Of a DNA stretch of 64,000 bases, positions 1 to 10,275 are shown piece after piece. The translations under genes were made by a program, and so were the position numbers. Position 1 is the stretch's first letter. Each line of letters starts with the position of its first letter. Location of the stretch: positions 3,968,001 to 4,032,000 of the forward strand of contig OY761542.1 in assembly GCA_963664635.1 (NCBI GenBank). The letters are read 5' to 3'. This stretch comes from VXNE01 sp963664635 (GTDB lineage Bacteria; Pseudomonadota; Gammaproteobacteria; Pseudomonadales; Azotimanducaceae). Under the pieces are notes generated by a model that made no database searches, was not told the origin of the DNA, and worked only from the letters and a program-made list of their open reading frames with translations.

Positions 1-297
1 CAGATGCAGGAAGTCGACCGGCTGCTCCATGGGCCTGGCGCTGGCTCCCTGCTCAACTACCGCCAGCGTGCCCTGCTGGCACACCTGCAGCGGCACGCCC
101 ACAGCGCATACACCATCGAAAGCCACCGGCGTTCGCACAAGGTCACTTACCAGACGGCCCGCAGCGATCTGCTGAAGCTGGTCGAGTTCGAACTGCTCGA
201 CAAGGGCCGGCGAGGACGGACATTCGTCTTCCGCGGACGAAGTGACTTTGCCCGGCGCCTGGAGCAACTGGCGGGTCCCGTGGAACCGCCGGCGTAG
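1..297 (+). CDS. Fic family protein, C-terminal fragment (runs off left edge)
   Basis: The reading frame is open to the left edge, so only about 98 C-terminal codons are visible. They encode a small winged-helix-like region (ALLAHLQRH near residue 24, then a YTIES...YQTARSDLLKLVE stretch, then a basic hairpin KGRRGRTFVF). This pattern is typical of the C-terminal helix-turn-helix that follows the Fic AMPylation domain in stand-alone Fic proteins. The catalytic HPFxxGNGR motif would lie upstream, outside the window, so AMP-transfer activity cannot be confirmed. The gene converges on the valine-degradation operon, with 36 bp between the two stop codons. It could instead be another DNA-binding protein with the same C-terminal fold. 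Confidence 0.65.
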   Translation, partial: QMQEVDRLLHGPGAGSLLNYRQRALLAHLQRHAHSAYTIESHRRSHKVTYQTARSDLLKLVEFELLDKGRRGRTFVFRGRSDFARRLEQLAGPVEPPA

Positions 298-333
298 CGG
301 CCATCCTCGACGGGCGCCGCACGGGCGCGTGCG

Positions 334-1227
334 CTACGTCCCGGCGCCGGGGTCCACCAGCAACTGGATGCTCGAGAAGTCCAGGCCCCCGGCGTCGTTC
401 GCCTGCCGGTGCAGCCGGAAGAGGTTGCGGGCGAGCGACCCCATCGCGACCGGCGTGCCGCTCTCGGTGGCGGCATCGAGCGCGAGATCGAGATCCTTGA
501 TCATGAGATCGACGAGAAAGCCGCCCTCGTAGCCGCGCGACGCCGGCGCGCCCTCCATGACCCCCGGCCACGGGTTGTAGACGTTCAGCGGCCAGTTGCC
601 GCCCGACGAGCGCTGCATGATGGCGGACAGGGTCGCCGGGTCGAGCCCGCCGGCCGCGCCGAGGGCCAGCGCCTCCGCCGTCGCCGTCATCTGGGCGGCC
701 AGCAGCATGTTGTTGCACACCTTGGCCGTCTGGCCCGCCCCGGGGCCGCCGGCGTGGAAGATGTTCGTCCCCATGTGTTCGAGCAGCGGGCGGACCCGGT
801 CGAGCACGCCGCTGTCGCCGCCGACCATGAAGGTCAGCGTGCCGTTCTCGGCACCTGCCGTGCCTCCCGACACCGGGGCGTCCAGCATGTCGATGCCGTG
901 CTCCCTGGCACGCTCCGCCACCTCCCGCGCTGCCGCCGGTGCGATGGTCGAGCAGTCGATCACGGTCGTCGACGTACCGATGGCGTCGAACATCCCGTCC
1001 TCGAGGTAGAGCCCGCGGACATGCCGGCTCGCCGGCAGCATGCTGATGACGACCTCGGCATCCGACACCGCCGCCCGAGCCGATCCCGCGGTCGCCGCAC
1101 CGGCGGCGGCACAGGCCGCGACCAGCTCCTCGACGAGGTCGTAGACGGCTACCTCGTGGCCGGCGGCGACCAGGTTCCTGGCCATCGAACCGCCCATGTT
1201 GCCGACCCCGATGAATCCCACTCTCAT
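334..1227 (-). CDS. mmsB: 3-hydroxyisobutyrate dehydrogenase
   Basis: This 297-residue protein oxidises 3-hydroxyisobutyrate to methylmalonate semialdehyde with NAD+, in the cytoplasmic valine-degradation pathway. The N-terminal Rossmann motif is GFIGVGNMGG (glycines 7, 9, 12). The substrate signature DAPVSGGTAGAENGTL lies at about 116-131. The catalytic lysine is K169 in GQTAKVCNN. Length matches the family. The ATG overlaps the TGA of the upstream hydrolase in an ATGA junction, so the two genes are translationally coupled. It is the last gene of a five-gene catabolic operon. Longer readings that start further upstream are rejected because they would run through the hydrolase gene. Confidence 0.93.
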   Translation of the reverse strand: MRVGFIGVGNMGGSMARNLVAAGHEVAVYDLVEELVAACAAAGAATAGSARAAVSDAEVVISMLPASRHVRGLYLEDGMFDAIGTSTTVIDCSTIAPAAAREVAERAREHGIDMLDAPVSGGTAGAENGTLTFMVGGDSGVLDRVRPLLEHMGTNIFHAGGPGAGQTAKVCNNMLLAAQMTATAEALALGAAGGLDPATLSAIMQRSSGGNWPLNVYNPWPGVMEGAPASRGYEGGFLVDLMIKDLDLALDAATESGTPVAMGSLARNLFRLHRQANDAGGLDFSSIQLLVDPGAGT

Positions 1228-2321
1228 GTTCCCGTTCTCCCCAGATCCGACAGCGGATTGGTCTCCCAGGGCGGCTCGAAATGCGCGAGCACGTGTGCGT
1301 GCGCCCCGTCGCTGCGCCACCGCGGAGCACCGTCCTTGTCCACGATCAGCGCCCGCACGCCCTCGGCGAAATCCGCGAACCGCGCGCAGTTGCTCGCGAT
1401 CACCATCTCCATGCGGAAGCAGTCCGCCAGGTCGAGGGCCGGCGCACGCCGGAGTTGCTCGCATACGATGCCGACCGTCGTCGGGCAGCCGCCACGCATG
1501 GTGGCGAGCCCGCGCTCGAACCAGTCGCTGGCGCCGGCCAGCGTTTCCAGCCCGGCACGAGCCGCCGCTCCGTCGACAGGAATCCCGGGAATGGCTTCAC
1601 GGATCGCGGGCTCCGCCGCCTGCAGGGCGCCCGGCTCCAGCCCCGGACTCGCGTCGAAAGCGCGATCCGGATCTCCGTCCGCGGCCACCAGCGCGGCGAC
1701 GGGATCGCAGCCGGACGGCGCGAAGTGCGTGCCGAGTCCCGCGTACAGGGCGTCCGCGGCGTCCAGCCGGGTCCCCGTGGCGCCCAGGAACAGCCCCAGG
1801 TGCGGCGGCAGCGCGCGCAGGATCCAGGTCGCACCCGCATCCGGGAACAGGCCGATCGTCACTTCCGGCATCGCGATGCGCGTCGTGGGCGTGACGACCC
1901 GGACGCGCGACGCGGAGTAAAGGCCGAGCCCGCCCCCCATGACGAAGCCGCACCCGAACGCCACGACCGGCTTCGGGAGCGTGTGGATGCGATGGTCCAG
2001 CCGGTACTCCGCCTCGAAGAAGCGGTCCGGCGTGTCGTCGACCACCCGCCCGGCGGCATGGTTCTTCACCATCGCCCGATACAGGTCCTGGATGTCGCCG
2101 CCGGCGGAAAAGGCGCGGTCGCCGGCACCCTCCAGGAGTACGCAGGCGATGTCCTCCCGGCCGGCCCACTCCGTGAGCTGCCGGTGGAGCAACCGTGCCA
2201 TCGACAGCGAGAGCGCGTTCAGCGTCTCCTCCGAATCGAGGGTCGCCACCGCGAGGCGCCGGCCCGACGGCAGTGCTCGCTCCTCGAACCGGACCCGTAC
2301 CGGCTCCGTGGCGCCCGCCAT
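1224..2321 (-). CDS. 3-hydroxyisobutyryl-CoA hydrolase (HIBCH type crotonase)
   Basis: The 365-residue crotonase-fold protein probably hydrolyses 3-hydroxyisobutyryl-CoA to free 3-hydroxyisobutyrate, the step before MmsB. HIBCH is set apart from a hydratase by three visible features: MGGGLGLY at about 128-135 without the first hydratase glutamate, the pair E153 and D161 in MPEVTIGLFPDAG, and a C-terminal extension of about 100 residues absent from short hydratases. The oxyanion-hole region is FSAGGDIQDLY at about 71-81. Its ATG shares one base with the stop of the upstream hydratase gene (TGATG), and its own stop overlaps mmsB. Position in the pathway order supports the assignment. Confidence 0.88.
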   Translation of the reverse strand: MAGATEPVRVRFEERALPSGRRLAVATLDSEETLNALSLSMARLLHRQLTEWAGREDIACVLLEGAGDRAFSAGGDIQDLYRAMVKNHAAGRVVDDTPDRFFEAEYRLDHRIHTLPKPVVAFGCGFVMGGGLGLYSASRVRVVTPTTRIAMPEVTIGLFPDAGATWILRALPPHLGLFLGATGTRLDAADALYAGLGTHFAPSGCDPVAALVAADGDPDRAFDASPGLEPGALQAAEPAIREAIPGIPVDGAAARAGLETLAGASDWFERGLATMRGGCPTTVGIVCEQLRRAPALDLADCFRMEMVIASNCARFADFAEGVRALIVDKDGAPRWRSDGAHAHVLAHFEPPWETNPLSDLGRTGT

Positions 2322-3112
2322 CAGCCGTTGACCCAGCGCGGCGGGCGCTTTTCGAGGAAAGCGTTGACGCCTTCCTTCTGGTCGGCGGTATCGAAGAGGT
2401 CCACGAACGCATCGCGCTCGCCCTGGTAGGACGCGGCGATCGACGACGAACGTCCAAGCTGGATCAGGCGCTTGGAGGACGCGACCGCCGGCGGGCTCTG
2501 CCCGGAGACCCGCTCGGCGAGCGCCATCGACGCTTCCAGCGCGCCTCCCGTGGCGACCACCTCCTCCACGAGGCCAATGCGGGCGGCGGTGTCGGCGTCC
2601 ACGCGCTCGCCGCACAGGATCATGCGCTTGGCCCAGCCTTCCCCGACCAGCCAGGCGAGGTTCTGGGTGCCCCCTCCGCACGGCAGCAGGCCCACCGACG
2701 CCTCCGGCAACGCCATGGACGCCTGGCTTTCCGCGATGCGGATGTCGCACGCCATCGCGCACTCCAGGCCGCCGCCCATCGCGTAGCCGTTGATCGCGGC
2801 GATGGTCACGCCCCGGAAGGCCGCGAGCCGCTCGAACGCCCCGCCGAACGCCGCCGCCATCCCGGCCGCGACCGCCCGGTCCCCATCGGCGAACACCTTG
2901 AGGTCCGCCCCTGCCGAAAAGAAGCGCTCGCCGGCCCCCGTGACGACGATGGCGTACACCTCCCGGTCCCGCTCGCAGTCGTCCACGAGGTCGGCGAGGG
3001 CCGCCAGATTCTCCTCGTCCCAGGTGTTGGCCGGCGGGTTGTCGACGGTCACGAGCACGGTGCGTCCGCGCACGTCCGCCCGCAGCTTGCCGGATTTCGA
3101 TTCGATGGTCAT
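2321..3112 (-). CDS. enoyl-CoA hydratase of the valine operon (methacrylyl-CoA hydratase)
   Basis: This 263-residue crotonase carries both hydratase glutamates: E117 in MGGGLECAMACDI and E137 in LPEASVGLLPCGGGTQ. It should therefore hydrate an enoyl-CoA. In this operon the expected substrate is methacrylyl-CoA, giving 3-hydroxyisobutyryl-CoA for the next gene product. The oxyanion-hole motif is FFSAGADLKVF at about 64-74. The start ATG at 3112 is preceded by a purine-rich AAGGAG stretch. A 47-bp gap separates it from the upstream acyl-CoA dehydrogenase gene, the only real gap inside this operon. The substrate is inferred from context, since the family is broad. Confidence 0.87.
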   Translation of the reverse strand: MTIESKSGKLRADVRGRTVLVTVDNPPANTWDEENLAALADLVDDCERDREVYAIVVTGAGERFFSAGADLKVFADGDRAVAAGMAAAFGGAFERLAAFRGVTIAAINGYAMGGGLECAMACDIRIAESQASMALPEASVGLLPCGGGTQNLAWLVGEGWAKRMILCGERVDADTAARIGLVEEVVATGGALEASMALAERVSGQSPPAVASSKRLIQLGRSSSIAASYQGERDAFVDLFDTADQKEGVNAFLEKRPPRWVNG

Positions 3113-3159
3113 GGCGGGACTCCTTGTTGCGCCGCGGTTGAGGCCCGAAGGGCCGCCGG

Positions 3160-4332
3160 TCAGACGAGTTCGACCGCCTGCTCCATCAGCAGCCGGCGCG
3201 AGATGATGACCCGCATCACCTCGTTGGTGCCCTCGAGGATCTGGTGCACGCGCGTGTCGCGTACGTGGCGCTCGAGCGGAAACTCCTTGAGATATCCATA
3301 CCCGCCGTGGAGCTGCAGCGCCTGGTTGCAGATATCGAAGCCGGCGTCGGTCGCGAACCGCTTGGCCATCGCACAGTACATGGTGGCCTCCGGGTCCGCG
3401 TGGTCGAGCTTCCAGGCCGCCATGCGCACCATGTTGCGCGCCGCCACGAGGTCCGTGGCCATGTCCGCGAGCCGGAACTGGAGGCCCTGGAAGCTGGCCA
3501 GCGGCTGGCCGAACTGGCGCCGCTCCCTGAGGTACCCGGTGGCCGCGTCGAACGCCGCCTGCGCCGTGCCCACGGAGCAGGTCGCGATGTTGATCCGGCC
3601 CCCGTCGAGACCCCGCATGGCGATCCCGAAGCCCTCGCCCTCCGCGCCGAGACGGTAGGCGGAGGGCACTTCCACGTCGTCGAACACGATCTGGCGCGTC
3701 GGCTGGCTGTTCCAGCCCATCTTGGCTTCCTTGCGCCCGAAGGCGACGCCGGGGCTGTCCGCGGGGACGGCGAAGCTGCACACGCCCCCGGCGCCCTCGT
3801 GTACGCCGGCCCGGTCGGACAGCCGCGCCATGACGACCAGGACGTCCGTGTCGCCGCCGCCGGAGATGAAGGCCTTCGTCCCCGTCAGGCGGTAGCAGTC
3901 CCCGTCCTTGCGGGCGAGCGTCCGCAGGGACGCCGCATCGGAGCCGGCGTCCGGCTCGGTGAGGCAGTACGACGCCAGCCGCTCGCCGGAGACGAGCCCC
4001 GGTCCGAAGGTGGCCTTCGCGTCCCGCGACCCGAACTCGGCGAGCATCCACAGCGCCATGTTGTGAATCGTGATGTACGCCGTCGTCGACGTGCAGCCCC
4101 GCGCGAGTTCTTCCAGCACGATGCAGGAGTCGAGCCGCGGCAGCCCCATGCCGCCGATGTCCTCCGGGGCGTAGAGCGCGCAGAAGCCCAGCGCGCCGGC
4201 CCGCTCGATGGCATCCCGCGGAAACACCTGCTCGGCGTCCCAGCGCGCCGCGTGGGGCGCGAACTCGCGGTCGCTGAACTCCCGCGCGGTGTCGCGGAAG
4301 GCGCGTTGCTCCGGGGTGAGACCGAAGTCCAT
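3160..4332 (-). CDS. acyl-CoA dehydrogenase, probably isobutyryl-CoA dehydrogenase
   Basis: The 390-residue flavoprotein should oxidise isobutyryl-CoA to methacrylyl-CoA and pass electrons to ETF. Signatures visible are CLTEPDAGSD (about 138-147) in the middle domain, a C-terminal QLHGGYGYLKEFPLER segment, and ILEGTNEVMRVII, which holds the likely catalytic base E367. Length fits ACAD8-like enzymes. The ATG shares a base with the mmsA stop (TGATG), so translation is coupled to mmsA. Operon context points to the branched-chain substrate. A 2-methylbutyryl-CoA or short-chain acyl-CoA activity cannot be excluded from sequence alone. Confidence 0.88.
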   Translation of the reverse strand: MDFGLTPEQRAFRDTAREFSDREFAPHAARWDAEQVFPRDAIERAGALGFCALYAPEDIGGMGLPRLDSCIVLEELARGCTSTTAYITIHNMALWMLAEFGSRDAKATFGPGLVSGERLASYCLTEPDAGSDAASLRTLARKDGDCYRLTGTKAFISGGGDTDVLVVMARLSDRAGVHEGAGGVCSFAVPADSPGVAFGRKEAKMGWNSQPTRQIVFDDVEVPSAYRLGAEGEGFGIAMRGLDGGRINIATCSVGTAQAAFDAATGYLRERRQFGQPLASFQGLQFRLADMATDLVAARNMVRMAAWKLDHADPEATMYCAMAKRFATDAGFDICNQALQLHGGYGYLKEFPLERHVRDTRVHQILEGTNEVMRVIISRRLLMEQAVELV

Positions 4333-5816
4333 CAGCGCAGGCGGATGGTCATGTCCGGGCCGCGTGCGGGCGCATCCTCGAACCAGCGGGCGGTCACGGT
4401 CTTCGTCTCCGTGTAGAACTTCACCGCCTGCTTGCCGTAGGCGTGCTGGTCGCCGAAGAAGGACTGCTTCCAGCCGGTGAACGAGAAGAAGGGCAGCGGT
4501 ACCGGGATGGGCACGTTGATGCCGACCTGACCGACGTCGATCTCGTGCTGGAAGCGCCGCGCGGCGGCGCCGCTCGACGTGAAGATCGACGTGCCGTTGC
4601 CATAGGGATTGGCGTTGACGAAGCCGATCGCCTCGTCGAGCGTGTCCACCGCGGCCGTTACCAGCACCGGTCCGAAGATCTCGTCGCGGTAGATGGACAT
4701 GTCCGGCGTGACGTCGGCGAACAGCGTCGGCCCGACCCAGTTGCCGTCCGGGTAGCCGTCCACCGTGCAGGCGGAACCGTCGAGCATCAGCGTCGCGCCC
4801 TCGTCGCGGCCCCTGCGGATGTAGTCCAGGATGCGGGTCCTGGCCTGCGGCGTGATCTGCGGGCCGTACCCCGCGTCCTCGTCGTCCCACGCACCCGGAC
4901 GGACGGCCGCCATGGCGTCGCGCAGCTCCGGCAGCCAATCCGCGCTCTCGCCGACGAACACCGCGGCGCTGATCGCCATGCAGCGCTGCCCGGCGGCCCC
5001 GCAGGAAGCGCCGACCAGGTTCGAGATCACCTGCTCCCTGTCCGCGTCCGGCATGACGACCAGGTGGTTCTTCGCCCCGGCCATGGCCTGCACGCGCTTC
5101 AGGTTCCGCGTGCCGGTTCGATAGACGTATTGCGCAACGGGCACCGAACCCACGAACGAGACCGCCCGGACGTCCGGATGGGCCAACAGGGCGTCGACCT
5201 GTTCCTTGCCCCCGTGCACGAGCTGCACGACGCCCGGCGGCGCGCCGGCTTCGACGAACAGCTCGATGAGCCGGTTCGGGGTCATCGGGTCCTGTTCGGA
5301 GGGCTTCAGCACGAAGGTGTTCCCGCACGCGATCGCGAGGGGAAACATCCACAGCGGGATCATCGCCGGGAAGTTGAACGGCGTGATGCCCGCGCACACC
5401 CCGAGGGGCTGGACAATGCTGTAGGTGTCGATGTTGTGGGCGACGTTCTCCACGGTCTCGCCCATCATCAGGCTCGAGACGTTGCAGGCGTACTCGACCA
5501 CCTCGATGCCGCGCCACACGTCGCCCTTCGCGTCGGCGAAGGTCTTGCCGGTCTCGGCGGAGACGATCCTGGCGATGTCGTCCTGGTGGCGCTTGAGGAG
5601 CGCCTGGTAGCTCATCATCAGCCGGGCGCGTTCCGGCGTCGGTGTCTCGCGCCAGGTCCGGAACGCCGCCGCGGCGCTCGCGACCGCCCGGTCGATCTCG
5701 TCGGGCGTCGCGAACGGCACCTCCGTGAGTACGCTCTGCGTGGCGGGATCGGTCACCGCGAGCAGTTCGCCCGCGCCATCCACGAACTCGCCGTCGATGA
5801 ACATCGGTAGTCCCAT
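4332..5816 (-). CDS. mmsA: methylmalonate-semialdehyde dehydrogenase (CoA-acylating)
   Basis: This 494-residue aldehyde dehydrogenase converts methylmalonate semialdehyde plus CoA and NAD+ to propionyl-CoA, CO2 and NADH, the final step of the pathway encoded here. The family-typical segments are GITPFNFPAMIPLWM (about 143-157), FVGSVPVAQYVY, and SCGAAGQRCMA with the catalytic cysteine C279. It is the first gene of the operon. The start at 5816 follows a GAGGACGACC purine-rich stretch, and 26 bp separate it from the ung stop codon. An internal start further upstream would overlap ung and is not needed. Confidence 0.94.
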   Translation of the reverse strand: MGLPMFIDGEFVDGAGELLAVTDPATQSVLTEVPFATPDEIDRAVASAAAAFRTWRETPTPERARLMMSYQALLKRHQDDIARIVSAETGKTFADAKGDVWRGIEVVEYACNVSSLMMGETVENVAHNIDTYSIVQPLGVCAGITPFNFPAMIPLWMFPLAIACGNTFVLKPSEQDPMTPNRLIELFVEAGAPPGVVQLVHGGKEQVDALLAHPDVRAVSFVGSVPVAQYVYRTGTRNLKRVQAMAGAKNHLVVMPDADREQVISNLVGASCGAAGQRCMAISAAVFVGESADWLPELRDAMAAVRPGAWDDEDAGYGPQITPQARTRILDYIRRGRDEGATLMLDGSACTVDGYPDGNWVGPTLFADVTPDMSIYRDEIFGPVLVTAAVDTLDEAIGFVNANPYGNGTSIFTSSGAAARRFQHEIDVGQVGINVPIPVPLPFFSFTGWKQSFFGDQHAYGKQAVKFYTETKTVTARWFEDAPARGPDMTIRLR

Positions 5817-5842
5817 GGTCGTCCTCCTCGGGTCCGCGCCGC

Positions 5843-6559
5843 TTACTCGACGTCGAACCAGTCGATGGGCTCGTGTCCCCGCTGCGCCAGGTACCGGTTC
5901 GCGCTGGAGAAGTGCCGGCACCCGAAGAAGCCCCGGTTCGCCGACAGCGGCGACGGGTGGGGGGCCCGCAGCACCAGATGGCGCCTAGCGTCCAGCATGG
6001 CGCCCTTGCGTTGAGCATAGCTCCCCCAGAGCATGAATACGACGCCCTCCCGCTCCCGGTCGATCACCTCCACGATACGATCCGTGAAGGTCTCCCAGCC
6101 GCGCCCCTGGTGGGCGTTGGCGCGGCCCCGCACCACGGTGAGCACGGCGTTCAGCAACAGCACGCCCTGGCGGGCCCATGGGGCGAGACAGCTCCGACCT
6201 TCCGGAATTCGGCCCCCGGCCTGCCCTCCGGGGACGTCGGGATCGGACATGTCGTCGTCGATCTCGCGGAAGATGTTCACCAGCGACGGCGGGCGCTCCA
6301 CCCCGGCCCGGACCGAAAAGCAGAGCCCGTGGGCCTGGCCCGGGCCATGGTAGGGGTCCTGCCCGATGATGACGACGCGGACGCGCTCGATCGGCGTGAG
6401 GTCGAGGGCCGCGAACATCTCGGCGCCCCGGGGATAGACGACCTTGCGGGCCCGGCGCTCGGCCAGCAGGAACTCCCGCAGCTTCCGCATGTAGGGCTTG
6501 TCGAACTCCGCGAGCAGGGCCGCCTTCCACGACGCCTCGAGCACGACGCGATCGGTCAA
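5843..6559 (-). CDS. ung: uracil-DNA glycosylase, family 1
   Basis: The 238-residue enzyme removes uracil from DNA as the first step of base excision repair. The water-activating motif GQDPYHGPGQAHGLCFSV lies at about 66-83, and the second motif HPSPLSA at about 200-206. The uracil-recognition and minor-groove loop regions are in place. An insertion of roughly ten residues (PDVPGGQAGGRIPEGRS, about 108-124) occupies the position where most family members have a short proline-glycine turn before the conserved WARQGVLLLN segment. The gene lies just upstream of mmsA on the same strand but is functionally unrelated to it. Confidence 0.95.
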   Translation of the reverse strand: MTDRVVLEASWKAALLAEFDKPYMRKLREFLLAERRARKVVYPRGAEMFAALDLTPIERVRVVIIGQDPYHGPGQAHGLCFSVRAGVERPPSLVNIFREIDDDMSDPDVPGGQAGGRIPEGRSCLAPWARQGVLLLNAVLTVVRGRANAHQGRGWETFTDRIVEVIDREREGVVFMLWGSYAQRKGAMLDARRHLVLRAPHPSPLSANRGFFGCRHFSSANRYLAQRGHEPIDWFDVE

Positions 6560-6607
6560 GCCGGGACCTTGCGGTAGTTCGCACGCATCGTCTCTTGCGA
6601 CCCGGCG

Positions 6608-7294
6608 TCAGATTCCCGACTCTGTACGGGGCACGGGGTCTCCCCGAGCATCGAAACAGGACCCCGGCGTTCCCGGAAACGCCGCGATCAGCCGGAGCTT
6701 CACGGACGGATACCCGGCAAACACGGTTAGCCAAACCGACGGGAAGCCAAACCCGAGCGCCGCATCGAGAATCAGGCGCAGGGCATCCTCCGTCCGGTTC
6801 AACCGCTCGTACCGTCCGCGGCAGCTTTCCGCCGTGCGCCAGACCTCTTCCCGCTGACGCCACCGATCGTCCCTGCGAGCCGGTGAGGGGAAACCCGCAG
6901 CTTGGTGGCGATTCAGTCCGACGACTTCGACCAGCGTTTTCGCCCGCCGACGCAGGTCGTTCTGAAGCGATCCAGCGACCCTGACGAAGCCGCCCTTGGC
7001 GTACGCCACCGCAAGCAGCGTATTGTGTCGGTCGGGCCAAAGGGTTTCCTGATCCGACAAGTCCATCTTGCCCTTGACCGAGTTGCAGTTGGAGCAGCTC
7101 AGCAGGAAGTTGTCCCAGTCCAACTCGCGGTCCCGATGGATGCACTTCGGCGCCTTGTGCTCCACCGCCAAGCCGTTGGGCAGCCGCCGCTCGCAGTAGC
7201 TGCAATAGGTTCCGAGCCGCGCTTCCAAGTCGCCGATCGCGTCCCGGTAGTCCGAGTAGGCCCTCGGCGCCCGCCCCTTCTCAATCGGCCTCAC
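6608..7294 (-). CDS. ptuB: HNH endonuclease, Septu PtuB-like
   Basis: The 228-residue protein has a treble-clef HNH core: CSYCERRLP near residue 33, VEHKAPKCIH near 47, then DWDNFLLSCSNCNSVKG, giving the CxxC...H...N...CxxC layout. This matches the small HNH family (TIGR02646-like) found beside ATPases in Septu and retron-Ec78 systems. The start is a GTG at 7294. The upstream ATPase frame ends inside this gene, so the two overlap by about 14 bp, and GGAAAGGA sits about six bases before the GTG. Earlier in-frame starts would run through the ATPase. The target is presumably DNA. Specificity and trigger cannot be read from the sequence. Confidence 0.78.
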   Translation of the reverse strand: MRPIEKGRAPRAYSDYRDAIGDLEARLGTYCSYCERRLPNGLAVEHKAPKCIHRDRELDWDNFLLSCSNCNSVKGKMDLSDQETLWPDRHNTLLAVAYAKGGFVRVAGSLQNDLRRRAKTLVEVVGLNRHQAAGFPSPARRDDRWRQREEVWRTAESCRGRYERLNRTEDALRLILDAALGFGFPSVWLTVFAGYPSVKLRLIAAFPGTPGSCFDARGDPVPRTESGI

Positions 7295-8621
7295 CGCCGG
7301 TCCTTTCCATCGCCTCCAAGCGCAGAAGCGCATCAAGGCCCGGATTCCGCGAGTATCGTACGGCGGCGTCCCGGTATCGCGCTTCGGCTTCGCGCAACTC
7401 GTCATTGACCTCGCCGGCCGCCTCGCGGAGCAACGAGAAGTAGCGGTCCGTCGCCTCGGACAGTTCCTCCGCCCTGATGCCGCGCTGCGGGCAGACCACA
7501 TCCTGAACACCCTCGACGATGTCTTCGAGCGGACGGTCGGAGTATTCCACTTGCAGATCGGTGCTGCCGAGCAGCCGCAACTCTCCTTCGTCGAGAGACT
7601 GGATGACAAAGGGAGAGTGGGACGTACAGACGAACTGCATGCTCGGAAACGTGTCCTTCAGGTCGCCCACCACGCGCCGTTGCCACTTCGGGTGCAAGTG
7701 CACGTCGAGTTCATCAATGAGTATCAAACCCGGCGTGCGCCGCAAGGCCTCCGGCCCGCCGGCCGAATGTACGCCGCCGACCAGATGGGCGTTCTGAGTC
7801 ACCGCCTTGATGGCGATGTCCGCCACCATCGCGACCATCATGCGCTGGCCGGCACTGAGATTGGAAAACGGCTGTCCCGCGCCGCCAAAGGAAACGACCA
7901 CCTCGTTGCGGTCGCCGTCGAACCACAGGTCATCCGCGTCCACGAGGCACGCCAGAACGGCATGCTTTACCACGTCGTGCCCCGGCCGCCAGCGTCCCCC
8001 TCTACTGGCTGACACGACGGCCTCGCGTTGAAACCAGTATTGGAGGCCAACCGTACGGATGCGCTCCTCAAGGCAGTCGTAGAAGGCATCCCAGCGACGC
8101 GCCGGCGCCCCTGCTTGCATCCCCCGTGTCGGCCGACCGCGCTCACGCGCCGGCAGCCACCCGCGCCCCGCCCCGTAGTAGGCGACGACGGGGGTGATGA
8201 CATCCTCTCCAGCGGCAGCCCGGGCGTAGTGCTCGCCGATCACCGTTACGGCGTCGCGCGCGTCCACGTTGGTGGTCCGGGATCCGCCCTCGCGGATCTG
8301 GCGCCGCCACTCGAGCTGCCGGCCACAGAGTTCTCCCGCCACGTCCACGACGACGGGCCGACACTCGAAAAACTGCCGCCGATCACCCTCGTCTCTTGAC
8401 GCAAGGCGAATCTCCCTTGGCAGAATCGCACGTCGACTATTCACCAACGTGGAGTCCGGCAACTCGACGAGCCAGATCCCCGCCGCGACCGCCAAAGCGT
8501 CGAGGACGGTGGTTTTGCCGGAGCTGTTGTCGCCGGCTACCAACGTGAACCTCGGGTGCAGCGCTAACGTCTCGTCCGCGAAACACTTGAAATTCCGCAT
8601 GCCGAGGCGGTGGATCCTCAC
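7281..8621 (-). CDS. ptuA: AAA/SMC-like ATPase, Septu PtuA-like
   Basis: The 446-residue ATPase resembles OLD/SMC-type proteins. It has a Walker A GDNSSGKTT at about 28-36, an ABC-like signature NLSAGQRMMVAMVADIA near 253, a Walker B LILIDELDVHLHP near 293, and a TSHSPFVIQS switch segment near 326. It lies directly upstream of an HNH nuclease gene with overlapping ends, the gene pair that defines Septu. The likely role is sensing phage infection and controlling the nuclease. A GTG at 8621 gives MRIHRLGMRNFKCF, the usual opening of this family. A TTG at 8642 is an alternative. A generic AAA_21 ATPase without defence function is possible. Confidence 0.78.
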   Translation of the reverse strand: MRIHRLGMRNFKCFADETLALHPRFTLVAGDNSSGKTTVLDALAVAAGIWLVELPDSTLVNSRRAILPREIRLASRDEGDRRQFFECRPVVVDVAGELCGRQLEWRRQIREGGSRTTNVDARDAVTVIGEHYARAAAGEDVITPVVAYYGAGRGWLPARERGRPTRGMQAGAPARRWDAFYDCLEERIRTVGLQYWFQREAVVSASRGGRWRPGHDVVKHAVLACLVDADDLWFDGDRNEVVVSFGGAGQPFSNLSAGQRMMVAMVADIAIKAVTQNAHLVGGVHSAGGPEALRRTPGLILIDELDVHLHPKWQRRVVGDLKDTFPSMQFVCTSHSPFVIQSLDEGELRLLGSTDLQVEYSDRPLEDIVEGVQDVVCPQRGIRAEELSEATDRYFSLLREAAGEVNDELREAEARYRDAAVRYSRNPGLDALLRLEAMERTGGEAD

Positions 8622-8768
8622 GACGCACCAACGATCACCCAAACAGGCTCTTAGTGTAGTCGAACGTGGTTCTTTCGTGCGCGTTGGGTCCGTACGGTGC
8701 CGGGGTCAGGACTGACATGGCCAGTCCGGATGCGCCGCCGACGGACTCCGGCTACCGAGCGCCGTGCC
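8622..8768. other. intergenic region between lysS and the Septu cassette
   Basis: About 150 bp without a gene. It should hold the promoter of the ATPase-HNH pair. On the minus strand a TACACT hexamer about 40 bases before the start could be a -10 box, but no good -35 was found. An inverted repeat AGTCCG/CGGACT around 8734-8758 could form a weak hairpin downstream of lysS. No T-run follows it, so it is not called a terminator. Confidence 0.3.
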
Positions 8769-10265
<1,497 letters not shown>

Positions 10266-10275
10266 CGGTGGTCCG

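Noticed and set aside
6608..7609. Longer HNH reading starting at 7609
   Set aside because: The extra N-terminal residues are a frame-shifted copy of the ATPase gene and have no HNH similarity. The GTG at 7294 with a good Shine-Dalgarno sequence is preferred.
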